From Sequoia sempervirens (taxonomy: Eukaryota; Streptophyta; Pinopsida; Cupressales; Cupressaceae): a stretch of DNA of 64,000 bases. The stretch spans positions 225,894,194-225,958,193 of the forward strand of contig VDFB02373365.1 of NCBI GenBank assembly GCA_007258455.2, given 5' to 3'. The translations under genes were made by a program, and so were the position numbers. Positions 57,422 to 64,000 of the stretch are shown here, one piece after another. Numbering within the stretch: the stretch's first letter is position 1; the number at the start of each line of letters is the position of its first letter. The notes below the pieces were generated by a model. It searched no databases. It was not told the DNA's origin and saw only the letters and a list, made by a program, of their open reading frames with translations.

Positions 57422-59970
57422 TCAACAATCCTCCACATGACCCAAACTAGACCTTTTATGATCCATTTTTAGACAATCAACCTCCAATGACAACGCCATC
57501 CTCATCAAACAGTCCATTCGAACAATTCTTGCAAAAAGATGAAAATGGCCAACTACTTCATAAAAACTTAGAGGCATTGGCACAAGACCCAGAGGCCTGT
57601 CAACTCGTTCAAACAATGGTCAGTCAAGACATAGACAGATTCTTAGCTATGCTCTTGAGTGAAGGAGCTAGGTTACCACAAGGATTTGACATTAACATGC
57701 TAAATTTGACACCTCCTGACCCTAATGTCAACAACACACATAACATGTCACATAGTGGTCAACTTCCAAATACTATGAGCAATACTCCATTTGGGACCAC
57801 AATGATAGTGCATACCACTCCCAACATCCCAAACACCCCCAACATCCCTAACACCACAAATATCATGACAATCAATGCCATGACAGTAAATGCCATGGGG
57901 GCGTCATCAAGTCACAACAATCCCCCCTTGACAGCTCCATCTACTACCATGAACACAACTTCGTCATATCCATCTAGTGTTATTTCACAAAATCCTTCAG
58001 GAGGAGGCACAAGATGTGTATTTATCCAAGGACAACAACAAAACGTTAACACAACAACACAGTCAAATGTCATTGCCTCCCAAGGTACAAACACAAACGT
58101 TCCCCTTGTACAAAATCAACAATTTACACAAGGTGGCCAAATAACACAACCCATGACATCATTAACACACCATAACATCCATGGTCATAACATCCCCCAA
58201 ATAACAACACACATGGCTGGGGGACACATCCCAACCTACTCATCTAACATTCATACTGATCAACATGCACCCAATCATAACTTCCAATACTAACAACATG
58301 TCAATCCGTACACGTCATACATACCACAACTATCCATACTACCACAATACACCAATATTCATGCACAACAAATAGGAAAACATGGTGTACCAGGCAATCC
58401 AACGTACGGAAACATAAACAACCCTAATGTGGATGCCCTCAAAACAAGAATGAGGGATATGGAGAAAACTATCCGAAACATGTACATTTCAGGCAAGAAA
58501 TCAGAAATATCATATGACCTGAATGTATACCCATTTGACACAAGCTTATACATGCCTCCATTTCCACCAGGATATGTGTCACCCAGCTTCACAAAATATA
58601 GAGGCAAGACAAATCCCATTGAGCATGTTCGCGAATTTGCAACAAATTGTATGGACATTGCCTATGAACAAACATACTTGATGAAATTTTTTTCTAAAAG
58701 TCTGGCGGGTCAAGCCCTTGAATGGTTTTCAACTCAAAAGGATATCCAGACATGGGATGAGCTTACACAAAAATTCATAAGAAATTACGCGTACAACATC
58801 AACATGGATACCTCTATCACTAGCTTGTGCAATCTCACACAAGAGGATGTTGGTGAGACATTTATCCCATTCTTTCAAAAATGGAGAAGCCTCGCTAGTC
58901 AATGTCACATTGACATCCCCGAAAGGGAAAAAATTGACTTGTTTGTCCAAACACTTCTAGGGCCCCTAAAATTTGCATTGCAAATACATTGTTGCACAAA
59001 CTTCACAGAATTAGTTGAAAAAGGGGTCCAGATTGAGAAAGTCCTTATCATAAAGGGAGAATTGAGATATGGTTCCAAAAACACAAATGTCAATCCACCC
59101 TCGGACAAAAACAAATATTGGGTTAAAAATAAGCACATTACAAACAATGGTGTTGTCGACGCCAAGACTGCAAACACTGTAGGTCCTGTATTGGACCTGA
59201 AAGGGGTTCAACAACAAAAAAAACCAATAACGACATTGACACCTCCTCCCAATACTTCTTCAAACAACCAAAGCAGTCAAAACAATCAGGGACAATACCG
59301 TCAAATGAGACAATTTCCTAGGGGTCGCACAAACACCCATTTAGGTGAACCCATTGAAGAAGTCCTTAAGAAATGCCTCTAGCATGGGGTCATCATACTT
59401 TCGGAACCAAAATCGTATGACCCAGGACAATTCAAACTAGCATGGTGGAATGACAATGCACTTTGTGAATACCATCGAGCAAAAGGGCATACAACCTCTA
59501 ATTGTCGACAATTGAAAAACATAATACAAGATCTTATCGAAAGTCACACCATCAAAGTAGGTGGATCACAATTCACCTCCAATTCAAATCATACTATCCA
59601 CAAGAATCCACTGTAGGACCATGGTTCTCATAATGCTTCCACTTCAGGTCCACAGAATCAAGCTAACTTCACCCAAGTCAAGTATGACTATTCTGGTGGA
59701 CCTATTATAAATAATGTCTGAACTGAAAATGAATACATCAATACCATTACGGTTAGAAGAGCACCCCAATGTCATGCTACTACTTGAAGTGGCAAGGTCA
59801 CTATAGCTGGTCCACCTCCCGCTAGACAAGTCAAAATCACTATACTAGGCCCATATGCTAAACAATCACAACCTGCTCCATCTGCTAAATAGCCAAAACC
59901 TATCCCAACCACACAGCAATGGAAACCCAAAAGTCAATTCAACCTTATCAACCAGCTAGGAAAAACTCTC

Positions 59971-60592
59971 GTGCAAATATCCATCCTTGAGCTACTTTGT
60001 ATCTCTCCTGAGCACAAAGAAAACCTAGATAAAACTATCCTAGAGTCGTCGATCCCCAAGGACATTGATGTCAATCAATTTGAAACTATGGTGGGATATC
60101 TCACTATGCCGCACCACGTCACCTTCTCGGATCAAGATTACTCATCACATAAAACCAACCACAATGAAGCATTACACAAAAACTTTTATCCACAAGCACA
60201 AAGTTAGACGGGTTTTAGTAGATGGCGAAGTAGGATTGAACATATGCTCCCTCAAATTGGTTAAAGATCTAGGGTTCTTTGATGCGTGCATAGACCCAAC
60301 AAAAAGTATAGTGATCAAAGCATACGATGACGAGGAACGCTCTTCACGTGGCGTTATCTCTCTCCCAATCAGAGTGGGACCGGTCATCATGGACACGACT
60401 TGCCAGGTCCTGGATTTGGAACTACCGTATAACATATTGCTAGGCCATCCATGGATTCACGCCTTAAAAGCCATTCCGTCTACATACCATCAATGCCTAA
60501 AGTTTCCTTTTGATGGTACAGAAGTAACCATTTACGGAGACCCTGACCCTTTCCAATATTGTACAAACTTAAGGGGAATCTCTGAAAATTGA
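59971..60592 (+). pseudogene. G2 aspartic protease
   Basis: A pre-protease segment ISILELLCISPEHKENLD (equivalent to ISILEILKISPSHKEVLE of G1) runs in the gag frame to 60207. The frame shifts at about 60185, and the protease follows in the new frame. The active site reads VLVDGEVGLNICSL with Asp at 60221-60223, where G1 has IDGGAGLN. Two transitions (GGA to GAA, GCA to GTA) have altered the loop next to the catalytic Asp. AYDDEERSSRGVISLPI, YNILLGHPWIHALKA and a conserved tail follow. The frame ends at TGA 60590-60592 (one transition from CGA) and continues beyond. Confidence 0.9.
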
Positions 60593-61975
60593 GTACCTAT
60601 TAACCGAGAAGCACCTGGCTCCTCATCATCCAAGTATATCGACCCTTCCACACTCATGTCATCTTCCACATCCGCTCCATCCATGTCTTCCACCATACTA
60701 CCACCTTCCACTAGCCCTAAGACTGAATCCACTGTCAAAATCCAGGACCTTGGCTGTGGAGAATTCAAACTGCACACAACATATAGCATAACAACAATGC
60801 CCAGGTCTCCCAAGGACTATGGTCAGCCATGTTTCAGAATGGAACCTCAGGAAAGCTTCAAAGTTCCACCGAATACAATTTTTATCAAGTGGGGAGACAT
60901 GAGTGAGGAAGACCTTGCTGACATCACAGGATGGATCTATAAGGATACTGTCACACTACCCCCATTACCAGTTCAAAGATATGGCAAAGGTTATGACATA
61001 ATGAAGGCCAAAGGCTACGATGGTACTAGTGGCCTAGGAAAAAATAAAACTGGTCGAAGGGAACCCATAGAAACTTTTCAAATTTTGAAGTATCTTGGAT
61101 TAGGGTTTGGATCACCCGATAATGACGATCGACATACCTCTAGACTTTGAAATGAGAAAGTACATGCTTTGGATAGTGTCAAGACTACTAGGGAAACCCT
61201 CACTGAAACAGACTCCCATGAGTGGGAATTTGGCTTAGAACGATCCCTAAGTGACTGTTGTCTTGATGATTTGTTTGTCAAACCAAGGGAATTGACCTCT
61301 GAACAATGGTTTTGGCAAACATTCAAAATTAAATAGGCACCAAATAGTCAAAGTCCTACTACCACCTCCCATGTCATACAACACCCATCATCTGAACCCC
61401 ATCAGTCCAATCCATCCGAGGTATCAGATGACATTGACAACGAGGGCTCTAAAACCTTCACTCCTTATTTTGACAACAAATATGACACTAGTGAAGGAGA
61501 ATATTGGATAGAGTCTAATGTTGAGTTGGATGATAATAATCTCATCTACAACATCACTGAACACGTCTGTATGTTGTCCACATCCTCACCCCAATTCACC
61601 AACATGGATGATGGCATCTCCTTAGTTTACCCTAACCTAGTCGATTGGGACCAGCAAGGACTGCTAGTGCTAGATACATTTCAGAATGATGAGGCAATTG
61701 CTGAATTTATGGGACTGAGAGAAGGCATACCTAGTGGGGACCACAAATCAGGATTTTCTATTGATTTAGACTGCACAACATACTTTGGCGAGACTGTTCA
61801 GTCCTCTAGTCACAAAAGTAAAAGTAAGAATAAAACAAAAAGTGAAACGTCTCTGGGTGAAAACCGAAAGGTACCTCTTGACGATAAAATAGTAAAAATA
61901 AAGGACGTATATGTAGATGAAAACCTCTCTGAGGTGCCCAAAGATGGAGGATTGGACTTTCTCCCCATGCAATAG
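60593..61975 (+). pseudogene. G2 linker with G-patch
   Basis: A single frame from the protease to RT with a few stops (61148, near 61334, 61973). It has a Ser/Pro-rich start, then FIKWGDMSEEDLADITGWIY, then the G-patch-like GYDGTSGLGKNKTGRREPIE at about 61013-61072. A long acidic part follows (WEFGLERSLSDCCLDDLFVK, EGEYWIESNVELDDNN) and ends SEVPKDGGLDFLP. G1 has the same order. The G-patch probably binds nucleic acid during particle formation. The acidic part has no assigned role. Confidence 0.8.
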
Positions 61976-63447
61976 GAGAAATTGGCCATGCTTATTGAGG
62001 ACACAATAGAGGATAACATTTCAACTGCAGAGGATCCCAAGATGGTCCTCTTTGCTACCTCATTGACTGACGAAGAGAAACCAAAATTTCATAAATTCTT
62101 TGTAGAATAGAAAATCATCTTCGGATGGTCCTATGCTAACATGCTAGGATTGGACCCTGAACTAGTTCTCCATCATCTGCCACTATTACCCAATGCTAAA
62201 CCAGTCAAGCAGAAGTTGTGCAAAATGCACCCTCAAGTTGCTTTATTGGTCAAGGCCGAGTTAAAGAAATTACTGGATGTCAGATTCATAAGGTCTATAG
62301 ATTATGCTGCATGGATTTCCAACCTAGTACCGGTGACAAATCCAAATGGGCTGATTTGTGTATGTACAGACTTTTGGGATCTAAATAAAGCATGTCCAAA
62401 GGATGACTTTCCTTTGCCCAACATTGACATCATAGTTGACCTAACTGCATGACATGAGATGCTATCCCTCATGGATGGTTTCTTCAGCTATAATCAAATC
62501 CGCATTACTCCTAAGGATCAACACAAAATGGCATTTACTTGCCTATGGGGTACATACTGTTGGAACGTCATGCCCTTTGGTCTCAAAGATGCAGGTGCCA
62601 CATATCAAAGGGCTATGACCGTGCGATCTTCCATGAAATGATGCACAAAATAATGGAGGATTATGTAGATGACCTCTTGGCCAAATCAACAACAAGGAAT
62701 GATCATTTGAAGGTACTCGACATAATTTTCAAAAGACTGGAAGAGTACAAAGTTTAATTAAACCCTAAGAAGTGTGTTTTTGGGGTCACATCAGGTAAAC
62801 TCTTGGGGTACATAGTTTCCCGAAGAGGCATAGAGGTCAATCCAGCAAAGGTCAAAGTAATCATAAATATGCGTTCACCCAAAGGAATCAGTGAACTCAG
62901 AACTCTACAAGGTAGAGTACAATCTATCCGGCGTTTCATAGCCCAATTAGCAAATAAGTGTCATCCGTTTCAGTATCTGTTGTGCAAGGGTATCCCCTTT
63001 GTATGGATGGATAAATGTCAAGAGGCCTTTCAGAAAATCAAAGATTACCTATTGTCAACACCATTCCTCATGCCTCCTATTCATGGAAAGCCATTAATTC
63101 AATACATCTTGACTACTAGTTCAGCACTGGGGGCATTGCTGGCACAAAATGATCATGAAGGAAATGAAAGAGCAATCTATTACATCAGTCACACACTGAT
63201 AGGGTATGAGTTGAACTACACATACATTGAATGTGCAAGCCTCATTGTTGTCTTTGTGTCCCAAAAACTACAACACTATATGCTTAGTCATCAAACATAG
63301 CTAGTCGCCAAGATTGATCCACTGAAATATCTCTTAAGTCGGGCGACATTAACAAGTCGGCTGGAAAAATGGGTCATGATACTAAGCAAGTATGACATAC
63401 AATATGTCGAGCGTAAGGAAATAAAAGGGCAGGTAATAGCAGATTAG
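61976..63447 (+). pseudogene. G2 reverse transcriptase and RNase H
   Basis: The RT frame runs from about 61976 (with TAG at 62108) through LGLDPELVLHHLPL, VRFIRSIDYAAWISNLVPVT and an altered first-Asp motif VCTDFWDLNKACPKDDFPLP. The block MDGFFSYNQIRITPKDQHKM, WNVMPFGLKDAGATYQRAM follows. A frameshift near 62625 moves to the next frame with YVDD at 62662-62673. The thumb (LNPKKCVFGVTSGKLLGYIV) and RNase H (LIQYILTTSSALGALLAQND, YELNYTYIECASL) come next, then a TAG at 63298 and another at 63445. In the RNase H first motif the acidic residue expected after the LY of 'LLLY[IL]' blocks is not obvious. The motifs line up with G1 15792-14719. Confidence 0.93.
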
Positions 63448-63780
63448 TTGGCAGATGCACCAATCCAAGTCACTCATCCACTAGTAACTGATTTTCCTGA
63501 TGAGTCCATTTTTCATGTGGAACCGGTGGCACCATGGAAGCTATATTTTGATGGGTCTCATACTTGTCATGGCTCAAGCACTGGAATCTTGTTTATCACA
63601 CCACAGGGAGATTCAATTCCTAAGTCATTCAAGATTGCTTTCCCTTGTACAAATAACACTGCCGAATATGAAGCACTAGTCATAGGTATCAAGTTGGCAA
63701 TCAAATGGAAAATTTAGACGTTTCTTGTATTTGAAGGCAGCTGATGTAATGGCTACTATTAGTTCTCTCTTGGACATCCC
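63448..63780 (+). pseudogene. G2 archaeal-type RNase H with internal deletion
   Basis: Starts with LYFDGSHTCHGSSTGILFIT (first Asp) and NNTAEYEALVIGIKLAIKWK (Glu). Where G1 continues with VYGDSQLIIYQVN and about 50 further residues, G2 stops at 63715 and jumps to LKAADVMATISSLLDIP. The block carrying the third catalytic Asp is therefore missing. The last Asp (AADVMA) is present. This copy cannot encode an active enzyme. The deletion has no obvious flanking repeat. Confidence 0.85.
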
Positions 63781-64000
63781 TAAAAATGTGTCACAATTTG
63801 AGTTCTTAGTAGAACAGCTCTTGATATTGGCATATGATATCCTAGAATTAGAAATGGTTTGTGAACTTGCTGGTCCCAACTCTCCCTGGTATTAGGATAT
63901 TTATGACTACCTAAAGTCTCAAACCCTTCCACTAAACCTGTCCAATAACCAAAGGAAGTCCTTCATTAGGAAATCTGCAAGGTATGCCATTGTCAGTGAC
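63781..64000 (+). pseudogene. G2 integrase upstream region, cut by window end
   Basis: Continues in the frame shared with G1 (VSQFEFLVEQLLILAYDIL against RYRFIVEQVSNPAYANP; DIYDYLKSQTLPLNLSNNQR against DIYTYLKENILPLDLSRNQK). One TAG stands near 63894. The integrase zinc domain should start just beyond 64000. Confidence 0.85.

Larger units (their letters stand above)
55196..59970 (+). pseudogene. G2 gag and nucleocapsid, split by TRIM-B
   Basis: The start codon is placed at 55196 (MVETRLQKQKRQMENF), because the frame continues from there to the TRIM-B target site and resumes in the same phase at 57427. The rest is one frame to about 59970. It has a helical N-domain (TMVSQDIDRFLAMLLSEGA), a long Asn/Thr/Met-rich region, and a capsid-like core (AGQALEWFSTQKDIQTWDEL, FIPFFQKWRSLASQCH, 58700-58915). 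The CHHC finger is at 59464-59505 (CEYHRAKGHTTSNC), followed by QLKNIIQDLIES. Eight in-frame stops (55244, 57448, 58291, 59380, 59614, 59719, 59785, 59890) are each one C-to-T change from Arg or Gln codons. It forms the particle and binds RNA. Confidence 0.93.
51898..64000 (+). mobile_element. Gypsy element G2, Tat-type, runs off the right end
   Basis: Plus-strand Tat-type gypsy with 5' LTR, primer site, leader, gag (split by TRIM-B), CHHC zinc finger, protease, G-patch, RT, RNase H, archaeal-type RNase H and the start of the integrase region. It is inserted in the LARD 3' LTR after ATAGC; the uninterrupted sequence 'ttatagctacagcc' is seen in the other LARD LTR near 40250. It is related to G1 but a distinct family with different LTRs and primer site. 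It is degenerate throughout. Confidence 0.93.

Overview
This is plant nuclear DNA dominated by LTR retrotransposons inserted into one another. There is no bacterial-style gene organisation, rRNA gene or CRISPR array. Evidence for a plant is the Ty3/gypsy elements with a second, archaeal-type RNase H after the retroviral-type one (Tat-type), Ty1/copia elements with initiator-Met-tRNA primer sites, a tRNA-derived SINE, and TG...CA LTRs with 5-bp target duplications. Low GC, deep nesting and many decayed copies suggest a large genome, possibly a gymnosperm, but the species cannot be read from the window.

Layout. 1-132 is a 12-bp minisatellite. 1592-6264 is a decayed copia element (copia-A, +). 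At 6264 it is cut by the 3' end of a second copia (copia-B, -; LTR 6265-7466, polypurine tract, extra coiled-coil ORF 7795-8505). 9534-23584 is a nearly full-length 14-kb Tat-type gypsy (G1, -) with both LTRs, primer site, polypurine tract, gag, protease, G-patch, RT, RNase H, archaeal-type RNase H and integrase, all broken by stops or frameshifts. 23585-26850 is the least repetitive stretch and carries a possible host exon on the minus strand (23781-23889). 26850-31960 holds an LTR fragment and a copia (copia-C, +) whose RT gene is split by a 146-bp SINE with a perfect 18-bp target duplication.

32255-64000 is a nest up to four layers deep. The oldest layer is a gypsy element (G3, -; probable LTR, downstream extra ORF, integrase C-terminus). 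A non-autonomous element with 4.3-kb LTRs (called LARD here, from 37520) sits in the G3 integrase. It carries one long acidic coiled-coil ORF and no recognisable pol. The LARD was then hit by a 946-bp inverted-repeat transposon (43112-44057), a small copia-like non-autonomous element (TRIM-A, 44214-46600), a gypsy LTR that remains as a solo LTR (50402-51599), and a second Tat-type gypsy (G2, + strand, 51898 to beyond the window end). A second copy of the small element (TRIM-B, 55271-57421) sits inside codon 25 of the G2 gag. The duplicated LARD LTR supplies the empty site for two of these insertions.

No intact autonomous element and no complete host gene is visible. In-frame stops are mostly TAG, TAA or TGA one transition away from CAG, CAA, CGA or TGG, the pattern expected of long-silenced, methylated repeats. 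The element names G1-G3, copia-A/B/C, LARD and TRIM-A/B are labels used only here.
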